This document shows, one piece after another, positions 1-12,800 of a stretch of DNA of 64,000 nt; the stretch's first letter is position 1; the number at the start of each line of letters is the position of its first letter. The DNA comes from Ignelater luminosus (lineage: Eukaryota; Arthropoda; Insecta; Coleoptera; Elateridae). The stretch is from assembly GCA_011009095.1 (NCBI GenBank), contig VTPC01090543.1:101601-165600 (forward strand), given 5' to 3'. The notes below the pieces were generated by a model, which was given only the letters and a program-made list of their open reading frames with translations, had not been told where the DNA came from and did no database searches. The position numbers were made by a program, and so were the translations under genes.

Positions 1-1850
1 ACTTACCAGGTGCTGCTAATTTTTCTGTATGGCCGAAAGGCAGCCTGTGTGCCTTGATATAAATGCGTGGCTCATATCTTGTATTACTATCTTTAGAAGA
101 AGCATTCACTTGCATTTCTTTCTGTAGCAATGCTCAAACATGTCGCTTGTCTTGGTGACCCCACCTCTCATGGTGTAAGTGCAATGCGTTATCAATAGCA
201 TTTATCTCTGGTATCTCTCCTTAAGTAAGATTGATTTAATTGCTACCTCGAATAGTATTCCTACCGGATCCCAAGTTCCATAAATCATTGCTCTACCTTT
301 GTTTGTAAGCCAACGCTTTACTGCAGTTGACTCTTGAAATGCGAGAACTGAAAATAAGTTTTTTGAAATCTAATAGCAATATGTTATAACCAGTGCTTGA
401 GGTTACTTGAACAGAATATGATCCCTGTGCTACAAGGTTCTCTGTTTCAGCAGACTTAATAGAACACAGGCTCTCAAATCTTTAAAAGCTTGTACAATAC
501 GTGAGACAATTTGTTACATGATTAGTTGTTCCATTATTGATCCACCGTACTGTGGGATCTGGCTCGATCGATAAAGTTTTAACCACTTTAGTAAAAATAC
601 GAGTATTACTGTCAACTGCAGAAACCTTCTGATTTTTCTTGGGTTTTCCGTCTGAAATCCACTTCTGGCAATCTTTCACCCAGTGCTCGGCTTGCCGACA
701 GTAATTACAAATCTGTTTTAACTTGTGTTTCTGCTAATTCTTCTTATGTTTGTTTTTCTTATTTTGGTTTACACTATTTGCCACCAGTGCTTCCTCAGCC
801 TCAGCCTTCATTCAGTTTTTTTCAAAAGTGCATAACTGGACAGTTAATTTATTCAATGCCTTACAATCATCATTCGTTAACAACATCCAGCTTCACTTAA
901 AAGTGTTAAAAGTACTTAGCAAAATATGTAATGCCTTGCAAACCAACATACGATCGGGTAAATAGTTAAATTCTTAACTTTAAGCCCATTATTTAATTCA
1001 TTCCTCAGACTTTTTAACTTAGCTGTATGAGTGGACTCATCTTCACATTGTATCCAAGAGAAAGAAAAGAAATCAATACAAATCTTAAACAATTGAAGGG
1101 TCCAATGCAATAACCAGACAAGTCCATTAAAGTAAAATATTCAGTAGAGCAATAAAACAGTTTGTACAATAACTGATGATGGTATGATCATGAAACTCGC
1201 AGGACACTTAAGACTTGGTTCGGTAAGCAAGTATTGCATAATGGACTTGGCTTGTTCTTGCACAGTATTTGTCATATAAATTACTAAATAAATAAATACA
1301 AGGGAATACGAACAATTTTTATTCATTTGGTAAAAAAATGGTTCTTCCATGCTAATGTCATTGTCTGAAGACATTCCTCAATATCTAATCTTGATGTGGC
1401 ACCACTAAACCAAATTAACTTGACACACCCCACAAAAACTACACGTGATGTAAATAACATTACAAAACAATATAATATCCAGCCAGGTCCAGGACTTGGC
1501 TGACTACTGCACAGTCTGAAATGGTACGCAACTACAAATACACACTTGTAACGAGTATTTCAGGCATATGAAGGCTGTTATTGCACAGGAAGAAACAGAA
1601 GATGGACTTGGCAGTATCAAAATTAGAATTTTGGCAAAAATTGGACTTGGCTGGTTATTGCATTGGACCCTTCAATTGGTCTCTTGAAGAAGCTTCAAAC
1701 TATTCATTTAATGCTACCCAAACTTCACACGCAGTAGGTTTGTCCATAATTTTTTGATAGACAGTATCTGGAACTGAGCTTGTGATCATGGATTTAGCAT
1801 AACTATTTGCCTTTCTGTAAAGGTCTGCTGTCTTTAAAGTTGAAGTGAAA
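1..1850 (-). mobile_element. Copia (Ty1-like) LTR retrotransposon fossil, partial
   Basis: Minus-strand relic of a Ty1/Copia element, running off the left edge of the window. Read on the minus strand its parts come in family order: a Gag stretch (about 1690-1840, continuing about 920-1090), a CCHC zinc knuckle followed by the start of the aspartic protease region (about 480-720), and a GAG-pre-integrase segment with the Copia-type HERWGHQDKRH motif (about 60-180). These motifs are seen directly; the assignment rests on knowledge of the family. Most of integrase, reverse transcriptase and RNase H would lie beyond position 1, and I saw no LTR at the 5' side. It is broken in many places and looks old. 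A short inverted-repeat element has inserted into the Gag region (see 1096-1672). Confidence 0.8.
1096..1672. mobile_element. 577-bp inverted-repeat DNA element (MITE-like) inserted in the Copia Gag
   Basis: The ends are near-perfect inverted repeats of about 31 bp. The left end reads AAGGGTCCAATGCAATAA and continues to 1126; the right end (1642-1672) is its reverse complement with about one mismatch. CAATTG stands on both sides (1090-1095 and 1673-1678), a possible 6-bp target duplication, although it is self-complementary and could partly extend the inverted repeat. Copia Gag sequence is recognisable on both flanks, so this is an insertion. No transposase is visible. Variants of the terminal motif TGGACTTGGCT recur inside at about 1253, 1490 and 1603, which are subterminal repeats like those bound by transposases of non-autonomous elements. 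The superfamily is undetermined. Confidence 0.8.
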
Positions 1851-4800
1851 CAGTAATTAGTTTATGGTCACTAATTCTCGGAGTATTTTTGACTTAAATC
1901 TCAAGCGAAAATTCATTCGAAATCACAATGGCTATTAATGTGCGTAAATTGCAAGTTATCTAGTCTCTTTGTTTACAAATTGCTATAAGTCTGAATTATT
2001 TATTATATTTTTATATTTATCGAAATGTATAGATTGTTTAGACAAATCAATATTTATATTATAACACAAAAAGAATTTCTGATATGTATTTAAACACACC
2101 TATTCTATACATCATTAACTATTCATCTGGTAAAAAATACTTTTAAAAATGTTACTTACACTCCTATAAGCTCCTACAGCTATTACCACTTACAATTAGT
2201 TACCCCACGTCATGCTAATTAACTTTAATTTAATTAGAAATTTGTTTCTTGCTAGACAATACTTAAAGGTATTGAAACTTGAAAGGTAGGCCTCATACAA
2301 TTTTAATAAATGCAAACAATTACTTATTTTAATTTAAACTTTTATATATGTTGCTGATTCTAGTAACTTTATAGTAAGCAAGATAATTCTAATCTAGAGG
2401 AATTTGCAGCAAATCTGTTGGGATTCTTTACAAAAATTAAGGTATTTGCCGAAGTAATTTAGTTTACCCCAAAACAAGGGCCAAATAAAATAAATCTACA
2501 GAGGTTATTTAAAATAGGTCTTGGTTGCACGTCGAGATTTATAAACATTTATTATCAATTAAAACAGTTCTACTTAATAACGAATCTAATCACATCGTAT
2601 TTATTTACTAGATTATCATTAACATACTGAGGTTAAATGTACGGATCCATGTTTAGAACGTTTTACCTTTTCTGACTGAATTGATTTACTTAATAGTTCA
2701 AGGTAGTAACTAGTAATTAAATTTATTTTCTAGTTGGAAAAATCAAATTAAGGAATATTATTGTTTAATCTAGTTGCGACACATTAATGTATTACTGAAT
2801 ACAATAAATGTTACTTCTAGCGCATAAAAATAATTGTATCGTCTTCTTATTGTTTGTGTAAACATTTTTTTTTGTTTTGCAATCTTTGATTGAAAGCAAC
2901 CAGACAGTTCGGTTAGTCTTGTATATAAAATGTGTTGGTTTTCCGCTGTCTGTGACGCCATTTCTTTAGAAAATGTGTTATCTTTGGTGACGGTATGTGT
3001 GTGTGAGACACATCAGCCTGTTTGGCAATGCGAGATGGTGTACATCCAATCGACGATGTGATGATTTAAACATAAACCGTAGAAGATTGCATGCCAGCAG
3101 ATCTGAACGCGTCGAAAAGCAGAAATGACGGTTCTTGCAGAATTCAGAACACACGCTCGCGAGTGAGTCCCCTGAATCGCATGGAAATTAGCATATCAAA
3201 CGCTCACAAGCATATTACATAATGGCATGATAGATAGCATATAGACAGAGAGATACAGGCGGTATTTCTGCAAGTATGGGGTTGACGTTTACATCTAGAT
3301 GTAGTATATGCTACGCTTTATGTTTATACAGTTAATATTAAACTAATTGAAAGCACTGAAGTAGAGTCTTCTTAGAATTGCCTTCGGCATCGTGAAACTA
3401 TCGGCAAACAAGAATTTTGCTAACGTTCTTTTCAACGTTTTCGATATTTACATAAACATTATAAGGAACTTACACGGAAATAGGTTGCACTAGTTGGTAT
3501 TGGCTTTAATGTTAAATCGAGCATTAAACCTGCAACCGTTTCCATTAAAATAATTAAACCGTCGGACGTCTTTTCATTTGTTACTGCTTGTTCCTAGCTG
3601 TATTAAAACGCCTTTGTATGTAGAAACAATGCTACTAGAAAAAAACAAAAATTCATAATAACACACATCTGCGCTTTATACTATTTATTTTAATAACTCA
3701 CAGATAAAATACTAAAGCATCTCAGTTCGAGATTCCCGAAGTTTACATATTTGATTATCAAACAAGCCCGAAGGCAAACAACTGCTTTGTAATATTGATA
3801 TTTGAGAATATCGTTCGTCGTTATTTGTATTTCGGCCAAAATGAATATTTCTGCTGTCATATTCAACTCTCTGCATGAATTTTCATCGCAGGCAGTTCTT
3901 TTTTAGTCTGAAATAACATCTCCCGTTCTTTCTAAAGAATGAAAATGATTGAAAAATGTGTTTTTACCTGCTTTATGATATTTATAAATATAAGACAGAC
4001 CGTGGCTGTTACATTTTGACACTGACAGACATACGTTCTACTCAAAACAAACATTTCTCTTTACGCTTTGTCGAGTGGAGAAGTGATAATTTGCTCGTTG
4101 GGGGCGTTTGTAAAGGGGAATCTCCTTTTAAGGGTGCATACATTTTAGGGAATGTTAGCGGTTGATAAGGTGATTCGAACTGCACTTAGGGTTTAATTAC
4201 AGTGACAGTGTTTCTAATGTGTTTAGTAATTGGGCATGCATGAAATTTAATTTAAGTAAAAATCTGGCGCCTTAATGACAACAATACAAATGTCTGGAGA
4301 AAGTTAAATTCAAACTTGGTGTTACAGTAAATTTAAGCTTTAACTTTGCAAACATTATTAATATTCAAGAAATTTACAGAAACCCCCATCTACAATGAAA
4401 GAGACATAAAAAATTAGTTTCTTGATGTAGAAATTAGAAATATCATCTTGGAAATAAATTATTTAAATTTTAAATTTTAAAAGCCTTGGAAACAAATTAA
4501 AACATAATAATAATTAAGTACACGTTACAACCACTAATGTTTAGTTTCGGTAACTTCTGTAATTAATACGAAATAATGAATAATAGATGTTACATAAATA
4601 AATTCAAGGCTTCAAGTTTAATTATTGTAATCAGATACGCAGAAACAATAATTAGAGATGAATCAACACGAACTAAATGTAATCTCATATAAACAAAAAC
4701 TAAAAAATATATCACAATGCATCGAAAATATAAAACGTTGTACATAAAACATAATTTTGAAATTTATTAAGTTGAAGCTATATCTGCGAGACGCCCACAA

Positions 4801-5541
4801 GATCTTGGTGACTCCGTTTTTATTAGTATCATTTCAAAGATGCAAAGAATATTTCTTGTTATGACTAAACTAAATTTAGCATTTCAAAAGAGAAGAATTT
4901 TCCTAGAAACAATCATCATGTTCGCAAAAAATTTCTTGACGAGAATTGAAAACAATTTTCTCATCTACCTCGAGAAGTATAAAAACTACTAGTTGCCTGC
5001 CGGCATGTGGTCTATTCGAGATTCATAAAAACGATATACAACGAAATAACTATATAGATAAAAATTTATTTTGGGTAATTTTATACAAGCTCATGCTGAG
5101 AGGACTAAAATATATTTGTATGAGATAAATATTTAAGGGTGCATAAGGAAGCTTTCTAAGCAGTAGATGCATTTCCTGTTGCACAGAGCACATCAAAGCA
5201 AGTTCAAGCTTTAAAATGCGACTTTTTTGCCACATTACGACTATATGTGCGTTGAGCTTTACGACAAGGCAAACAACCTCAGTACTTAAAACCATAATAG
5301 ATTACGACGATTTGTGAAACCTAATAGACGTCTTAGACATGCAAGTAGCTTCATCTCCTTGTCAGTTCTCCCTACCAATTCGAGTGGCTAATTCAAGAAT
5401 CTGATTTTGATTACTGATTTTTTTCTACTAAACAAAACAACAGCGTGGGCACAAGTAACCGGCTCAATATCATCCCCTCTTTGAGGTCTGAAGGACGTCC
5501 ACGCCTTAAGAGGAAGATAGACTGTTGTCTTTGGGTCTTAC
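1851..5541. other. No recognisable gene; AT-rich
   Basis: No open frame here resembles a protein I know. A somewhat GC-richer patch at about 2980-3260 has a short TG run and balanced composition with no transposon signature; it could be unique host or regulatory sequence, but nothing in it is diagnostic. Confidence 0.5.
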
Positions 5542-5736
5542 CGTACGCCTCACAGGTCGCAGGGTTGGATGGTTTGCAGTCTTCGAAGTCCTTTTCCATT
5601 TTGCGCTGTAACCACAACAAATTGCTGCAGCTGAACCAACTATTACTGCAGTCATTACCGATATTGGAACCACGGCTGCACCAACAATCCAACCGCTTGG
5701 AAATGGTTGTGCCGACGTATGTCTCAAATGAATTTT
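5542..5736 (-). CDS. Candidate internal exon of a single-pass membrane protein
   Basis: On the minus strand a pyrimidine-rich tract ending in TTTAATGCCCAG gives a good splice acceptor just above 5736, and ACG|GTAAGA gives a strong donor at 5541-5540. The segment between is 195 nt, exactly 65 codons, open in phase 0. The translation has a hydrophobic stretch of about 23 residues (from GWIVGAAVVPISVMTAV through AAAICCGY) followed by a basic run (AKWKRTSKT and RPVRR), the pattern of a membrane anchor with a positively charged juxtamembrane side. A second frame is also open and cysteine-rich, so the frame is not certain; I prefer this one for its hydrophobic profile and in-phase splice sites. I do not recognise the protein. 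The ORF continues past the donor to about 5506 before a stop. No partner exon is visible in this window. Splice sites are seen in sequence; the membrane role is inferred. Confidence 0.4.
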
Positions 5737-6399
5737 CTGGGCATTAAAGACACGGATAAAGAGTATAGAGTTCAGTTGTCACAAGTTACCAGGATAAGAC
5801 TTCTTCTATTAGCAATGGAAATCAATCAAAGAAGTTACTTTGAGTTAGTTTTAGTGTGAGATCTAAATCCTAAATTACTCTTTCGAATTTTCTTCACGAC
5901 CTATTTTTAAAGCTAGTCTCTGACATTTTATCCAAAAACAAGTTTAATTGCAGCACATCTATCACAAGTCATTCTCTGAGAAACTAATTCTCATCAATTA
6001 CAGATACCTACAGTTCAAATCTAGCTTCAAGTTTATGTAACTCAAATTACACTACACATACAATTTAAAACAAGACTATCTCTAACAGATATAAGTCTAC
6101 TTTAGATACTTAGCTTTCACGTAGGTAATGCATAAAATCGTATTTTTGTATTTGCAGCATAAAATTAGAAATAATAGTATAAAAAGAATGAACTAGAATG
6201 AAGAAATATTACTGTAATTAAAAAGAAAAGATTCTCAAGGATCAGTGAAGCTCAAATCAAAGAATTTGTAGGCTACCAAGTACGGGAAATAATGAAAGAT
6301 AACTTGTTTGACTACATGCTAAGTGACATTAAAGCTAGAGGAGAGAAACTGTTTCTAATTATATTAGGAATTACAAAACTCAATAAAATTGTAAAGTGT
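5737..6399. other. No recognisable gene
   Basis: Low-complexity AT-rich sequence upstream (minus-strand sense) of the candidate exon. If that exon is real, this would be intron. Nothing else is seen. Confidence 0.45.
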
Positions 6400-8420
6400 C
6401 CTTAAAAAAATGCACATTTTGAATTTTCATCAGAACATCTCGGCTGTACAAAAGCGGTTCTATGAAAAATTGAGCCCCAATGAACCTACAGTCTCTTGGT
6501 GAATATCATTGATATGTATATAACAACTGTAAAAGAAGCTTGAAACATAGTTTACATAAAGTAGATTTTATAGTAAGAAAAGCTAGTAGACGTGTTACTG
6601 GTAATAGAACCAAATAAAAGAGTAGTAGGGAGTGGGTCGTGGTTCACATGTAAAAGGGAGAATGCAGCAATGCGGATGTTATATATCACCCAAAACAACA
6701 ATAAAAGAACACAAAAGAGTCCTCGCAAATCTGATGAGCAGCATGAAGGCTCACAGGAAAGAGAGCAAGATAATAATATGCGAAGACTTTAATGGAAAAT
6801 CTAAAGTTAAAGATCAAGAAAGTAACACAAGAGTGAATCGATACAACAAAAAGAATTGGAAGTAACAAACAAGGGGGATGAATCAAACTGTGTAAAAAGA
6901 AATTTGCAGTCAATTATAGATTTAACCATCAGTACAACAAATGCGACTGATAGTATAAATAACCGAGGAGAAACGCGTAATGAAAATGTGAGTGACCATA
7001 AAAACATTAGCTTCGAGATAGTGGTATCAAAAGAAAATCAAAGAATTACTCAATGGAAGACAAAAGGTCAGTGGAAGACAAATCGAGTTATAGACCACTA
7101 CGTATATTGAATACGCTGGCAAAGCTATATTAACATATACTATGTTATAGAACACAAGAACAAATCGTAGCAAGAGAAGAAGGATTGAGCGGTAGACAGT
7201 ACGGTTTTTGAAATGATGCTATGAGACTGGTACAGAAAACAGCTGAAGACTACTAGAGTACGTAACTAGAATCATAGATAGCTACCTTAACGATAGACGA
7301 CTAAAAGTACAGATATGAAAGGGATATAGATAAATGAGAGAGCACCACAAGGATCTATCCTGGGTCCCTTCTTATGGAATATATTTTACAATAATGTATT
7401 ATACTTAATAATATCGAAGAATGCCATCACGACAGGTTATGCAGACGACATCACAGTGATAGTTAGAGGAAGACGTGTTTGCACAGATTAAATGTATGGC
7501 TAAAGAGAAACAGGCTGCAGTTAGTACCACAGAAAACGGAGGCCGTGCTATTGATAGCCAGAAGAAAGATAACAGGCATGAGTATAGAAGTTGAAATCAT
7601 CTCAATAGTGATGATGGAGATCTTAAAATACCTCGATAGGGCTTTTAATAAATATGTCTATGGCATCGCATGTCGCACATGTAGTGAAAAAGGCTGGGAA
7701 AACAGTGAAACAATTGGGACGATTAATGCCAAATATTGTAGGCCCTAAAACGAAGAAAAGTATTATAATGGCATCAATAATATATTCTATAGGTAGTATC
7801 ACACGCAGCAACAATACGGGGCAAAATAATGAAGAAAAAAACAGAGAATGATATTACAAGGAATACAAAGACAAATGCCGATGAATTGGATGGGTATGTA
7901 GGGCCGTATCCACAGAAGTCCTTCGAGTAATCAAGACCACACTGCAATAGATCTAATGGTAGAAAAAAGAGTCCAATTACATGATAAAACAGACAGGCGC
8001 AGTAAAAAGAAGATAAGAGAAAACATGATCAACTGATGGCAAGATAGGTAAGAACGATTGCAAGGAAAAGCCAAGTGAACAAGGAAATTATTCCTAACTT
8101 AAAAACGTGAATTCGAAGATAACACAGAGAAATAGATTACCGCATAGCATAAATAGAATCAGGACACGAATGCTTTGGGAATTACCTAGCAAAAATTGGT
8201 AAACAGATAACTAGCTAATTCTGGTACTGTGAAATAGAGAATGGTCTGGAACACACTTTCTATGAATTATGCAACAGGTACAGAACTGAAATGGAATTAA
8301 GGACGAGAACAAACATCAACCCTGAAAATATCATCGACCTCATGATCAAGATAAAAGAAGACTAGAAAATGATGACTTTGCAAATAACGAACTAAAAGAA
8401 CAAGGAGAAAAATAATAGGA
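6400..8420 (+). mobile_element. R1-like non-LTR retrotransposon (LINE), decayed
   Basis: Plus-strand relic of a LINE ORF2. In order: pieces of the apurinic endonuclease (KIIICEDFNGKS at about 6760, corresponding to the family GDFNAKS; SDHKNISFEIV at about 6990-7024), reverse transcriptase (RAPQGSILGPFLWNIF at about 7345; YADDITVIVRG at about 7438; LNVWLKRNRLQLVPQKTEAV from about 7485), the thumb-like PKTKK stretch (about 7745), and a C-terminal EHTFYELCNRYRTE segment (about 8250). ORF2 normally exceeds 1000 residues; here it is split among frames with many stops and shifts, so it is dead. The WLKRN..L.L.P.KTEAVLL motif and the ending fit the R1 clade best, inferred from motif memory. The 5' end is uncertain, and the 3' untranslated tail may continue past 8420. 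Confidence 0.75.
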
Positions 8421-9124
8421 ATTAAAGTAACTATGTAGATGTAAGAACAAATGTATCTGAGAACACGTTTGTATAGAATGAAACATAATAATCTTCCATT
8501 AAGTAGGTAAAAAGCGTTAAGGAGCCGCAGACTCGCTCTACTCAGAACGTTGATGAACAAGCACGAAACGAAACATAGCTTTCGCTCTTCTACTAGCATA
8601 AAACGAATAAAAAGCATGAACACAGTTTTACCATGTTAAACAGTAAATGCGTGTCTTACTGCAACAAGAGAGTAGCACTTGATAACGAAGATACAACAAA
8701 GAAAAACAGAAAGGGAAAACCAATAGGAAATCAAGATAGTTAGGGTACTGGGATAATAGAAAACAAAAAAACCTTTACAACGTAATCACGCATAGCATCA
8801 AGGAATTGCAAGAGGTAACAAAGAATTACAGGAATGAAGAAGTGATAACAAAAAACTGCACCATAGCAAATCTCAAACATGGACCAATGAAACGATATGC
8901 AAATTAGTTCAATCATTCCTGAAAATATCAAAGTACCTGTTTTAGTTACTTATTTATCAATGAAAGTAAATAAGGCGCTCTGAGATAGATGATTTCTAAC
9001 GATGACGAACGATAAAGACTATAAGAAGTTAATTAAGTTAGTTAGTAAGTACCTTAAGAGAGGCAAAGGCAAATCAAATCACGAAGAAATCTAACCTAGA
9101 GAAACATGCAAGGCTAAAGAGAGT
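8421..9124. other. Probable LINE 3' tail and unassigned sequence
   Basis: No coding signal. The purine-rich sequence directly after the R1-like C-terminus is probably its 3' untranslated region. Short TTAGTTAGTAAG-like repetition near 9040-9060 could mark an element end, but I could not fix a boundary. Confidence 0.35.
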
Positions 9125-10184
9125 ATTCATCAATTGTTCATTTGCAAACTTGGATGCAGTACTACAAGATCGTTTTGTATCAAAATATAGCTATGAAAGG
9201 CTAAAGTTTGTACTCCTTTTTCCGCGTGACCATTAGATAAAGCATGACAAAGCGGGGTTTTAGTGACTTTATTATAATGGTTTTTCACGTATTCTAAGAA
9301 TTCAATAGAATTGAAAGGTGGACCGTTATCAGATTCTAACTGTTAAGCATTAATTTAAAGGCCAATTAGACGAAATTATCTCTTTTTTAACATTTTGTGT
9401 ACTATTACAAACCTTATATTGATTAACTGTACTTTCTATATCTTTATTTAAGTCTTTCCACCACAGTAAACCCCTAACTAACATCTTGATCCTAACAACA
9501 CCCTCGTGAGTACTGTGTAAACTAAGTATTCGCAACTTTATCTTTTAAACTATCAGCAATAATTAATCTGCCTCCAAAAGATAGACAGTTATCTTGAATA
9601 CTAAGAAATTGCTTTAATCTATAATAGCACCTACTAAATTTTTGATTAATGGATTTAATATTTTTAGGCCAACCATCATGAACATATTAGTAGACTTTTG
9701 ACAAAATTGTGTCACTTCTCATGTTCTGCAAACCTCTTAAACGGTAATAACTTTTTCATCTAATAATTCTACATTTTAAACAGAGTTTACTTTAATTAGT
9801 TGATTATTTAAATGACAAGCGTGATAATGCACCTACGTGAGTCATTTTATATGCTGGTCCGTAGTGAAATTTATAATTGACTTTCTTTGGATTGAATATT
9901 TCTTTGAGAGCTTCGGCATCTAAACACAAAATAAATTTGTAACCGTAAATATATTTATGAAATTTCCTAATTGCAAATATTACCGCGATGTATCTGCAAA
10001 TAATTCTTTTCCGCTGATGATAAAGCAGATGAAGCATAAAGTACCTATAGGTTTTTGCAACAAAATTGCACCACTACCGTATGGACTTGCGTCTGCTGCT
10101 ACTACCATCTGCTTACTTGAATCATACAATTCTAATAAATTGTGTTTTTGTAATAATTTTATACTTCTATCTAAACACATTTAA

Positions 10185-12129
10185 CACGTTCGCTGCCATG
10201 AGGCCGCCGACGGCGTCATCTTTTGCATTCCCCAAGTACCATGAGGACGACAGTGGCCTCAGCTCACATGGTTTTTCAGTGGCTCCTCATTTGGGTAAAG
10301 CGTTGTAACATTGTTGGTGGATTCCTTGAGCAACAAATAATAAATAACCTTTATGATTTCTAGGTGGCAGCACTGCAGCCTGTACAGCGACATTTATTAT
10401 CAACACGTGCTGTTGTTTGCAATGTACCAATAGAAAGCTCCTGAATCAGTCTGTGTCTTAGATATTGTGCTATTTTATTGATTAAGTATTTTATTTCTTT
10501 TAATATTTTTTTGATATTAAAAAGTTTGGAAATTCATTTTTTCGCTTTTTGATATTTTAAAAGGCAAGTATCTTTTCTTTTCCTAAAGGTTCCTTTACAT
10601 CGAAAAATAGAAAAGTAAAGAAGAACCTTAGTAATGAAAAGTTTTTGCAAATAATTAAAGCATCTGACGACGATGAAGAGATGGGGACCTCCTGGACTTG
10701 TCACCGAATGTCGAAATGCAAGACCTTTCTTATTATTTGTGAGTAAGAGAAAAAGGATGGTAATAAAGCAGTAAGTGAAATAGAAGAAAGTGATATAGTT
10801 AACAGCTCACAACAATCCTAAAAGATCCAAAAGAACAACAAAAAGTTTGTATTACTGCTGGTTAGAAGTTGATCCCTCTAGATCACCAAAATTTACTTTC
10901 TCAGGAACTGAACTATTCAATTATAACTCCAATTATCCTGAGGTAAGAAAAAAAGATTCCAAGCTTATCTAGATGTATACAACAATTATAAAAAATGCAA
11001 TACTTCGGGTAATAATAGAACAGACAAACATAAATGCCAAACAGTATTTGGGAAAAATCTGCTAGGACCATCAAATGGAAGGACACAACTATAGATTAAA
11101 TGCAAAAGTTCTTTGAAATACTGTTGTGCATGAGTTTAAAAAACCAACCATCCTTATGAGTTGCAACCGCTTTCAACTGCTCTTACTATTTGTTCATTTT
11201 GCCAACAAAAAATCTGCAGAGAAGTCCGACAATATCTATAAAGTTAGAGAAGTTATTGACTTGATTCAAGGTGAGTACGTTCAGTTCGGGGTACACACCA
11301 GGAGCGACTGTAGCAATTGATGAAAACATGATCTCTTTTAGAGGCAGATTGCTAATGCTCTAATACATTCTCTCCAAGGCACATAAGTGTGCTATAATAA
11401 TATTTAAATACAGTGGTCGAATGTATGTATAATGATAGTAAGAATCTGGCGGAACACGTTGTGTTGGACCTAATGAAAAAGTATCTAAATGAAGGAAGAA
11501 CACTTATTACTGACAACTTTTACACTTCCGTACCAAGTAAAAAGGAAGTCGTGCTTTTGCCAATAAAACATAAGATTGAAATGCTCCCTACAGATAAAAC
11601 AGCTATGAAGGAAGATAAACTTGTAAAACCTTTAGGTATTGTAGATTACAACAAAGGAAAACAGGATGTGGACATTTCAGATCAGCTAGAATCGTACTTT
11701 TTCCTTCTGCGAAAAACCATCAGATGGTACCATAAAGTAATCGTCATACTGCTGCTAAACACTGCAGTAGTAAATGCTTCCCTTATTGGCAAAAAGTTCA
11801 GTGAAAAACCAGTAACGATGAAAACATTCCGAGAGAAAATTATAATAGAACTTCTAGGGTTAAATGATACGAGACCATCTAACATCACACCTAAGCTATT
11901 TTTACAATAGAAAGAAGCTCACATTTTACTTTACAAGCACAACAAAGTTGGTGTCAAACATAGTTACAAAACAATTGAAATGCCTCATACATGATCATAC
12001 AAGATCAACTGTTTCACCAACCCGCCATGAGGCCTCAGGCGGGTCCGGGTCTACATACCCGGACACTGACTCTCCGTGGCTTATGGGGCGGTCAGTATCA
12101 CATTCCACTGTAGCAGGTTGTACAAAACT
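10185..12129 (+). mobile_element. piggyBac-like DNA transposon, decayed, inserted in the Gypsy fossil
   Basis: Plus-strand piggyBac relic of 1945 bp with TTAA on both sides (10181-10184 and 12130-12133), the target duplicated by this superfamily. Gypsy RNase H resumes directly outside the left TTAA and Gypsy reverse transcriptase outside the right one. Transposase pieces: ILMSCNRFQLLLLFVHFANK followed by a YKVREVIDLI stretch (11126-11320), and 11413-11910 containing GRTLITDNFYTSVP (a catalytic Asp region), IVDYNKGKQDVDISDQ (the family YN..M.GVD.LDQ motif) and TIRWYHKVI. The frame is interrupted between the pieces and the N-terminus is not continuous, so the copy is dead. GC-rich CCATGAGGCC motifs recur near both ends. 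The outermost bases match each other only weakly, so the terminal inverted repeats have decayed. Confidence 0.8.
11413..11910 (+). pseudogene. piggyBac transposase, C-terminal half
   Basis: The longest open remnant of the piggyBac transposase in 10185-12129, 165 residues. It keeps LITDNFYTSVP, corresponding to the region around the second catalytic aspartate of the DDD transposase, and the DISDQ/RWYHKV block that follows it in the family. It lacks the N-terminal domain and first catalytic aspartate and ends without an obvious cysteine-rich C-terminal zinc domain. A functional protein would be about 550-600 residues. Confidence 0.7.
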
Positions 12130-12800
12130 TTAACTCTGAGAACCAAAATAGAATAAACCGCGAATAATAATTTAGTAAACCTAAATAAGATGGAGGTTCC
12201 CTTAATTTTCTTGGTGATGAAGTTTTACAATAGTTTTGAAGTTTTTATCACTTGGTTTAACGTACTAAACTGACAGTTTATGTCGTGAGTGTGTTACTTC
12301 TGTCTTGAAATATCTGCATTTATCTTACATTAAACTCATTCAACTTTTGTAAAACTGCCTCTAAGTTCTTCCTACATTCTCCTAATGGAGATCCATCTCT
12401 TAAATTATCATCTAAGTAAACTACGACTTTGTCTAAGTTTTTTTAGTGCATAAATGGCTGAAAAATTGAAAGACAATAATGTATTTCTTGTATCTTCTAA
12501 AATCAAATTAGAAAAAGGTTCTTTAAACACGTGCTCCACTATCGCATTCCAATTTGAACGATTCTAGCCTACAATTGTCTTCTCTTCCATTATAATGACA
12601 TAATCAGTTCTTCAACTTTTTTTCAATTTGATGTACTGTAGATTTTTCATTCTTCTTTCCTCGATTTCATCATTTACGTGATAAGTGCTCTTTCTGAAAA
12701 CATGATCTGTACCTCCAGTATTTAACAGGGCAGTTTGATTTATGATGAAAACCTCCACATCTTGAACATTTTCAGTTTCAATTTTATTTTAACCTTTTGA

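Larger units (their letters stand above)
9125..12800 (-). mobile_element. Gypsy (Ty3-like) LTR retrotransposon fossil, split by a piggyBac element
   Basis: Minus-strand Ty3/Gypsy relic. From high to low coordinates: a reverse-transcriptase stretch with VVYLDD (about 12410) and YLGLLNYYSRFI (about 12180-12220), RNase H (AADASPYGSGAILL near 10090; IRKFHKYIYGYKF near 9950), an integrase zinc-binding region (VRGLLWWKDLNKDIE near 9440-9480), and an integrase core segment (DNGPPFNSIEFLEYV near 9300). The order is that of Ty3/Gypsy pol. No LTR is identified, and Gag is doubtful (a possible zinc-knuckle-like area near 12950). It is broken in many places and old. The 10185-12129 interval is a later DNA-transposon insertion, not part of it. 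Confidence 0.8.

Noticed and set aside
5411-5692. Alternative cysteine-rich minus-strand frame across the candidate exon
   Set aside because: Open, but less protein-like, and it is not the phase that fits a 65-codon in-frame exon; kept only as a caveat.
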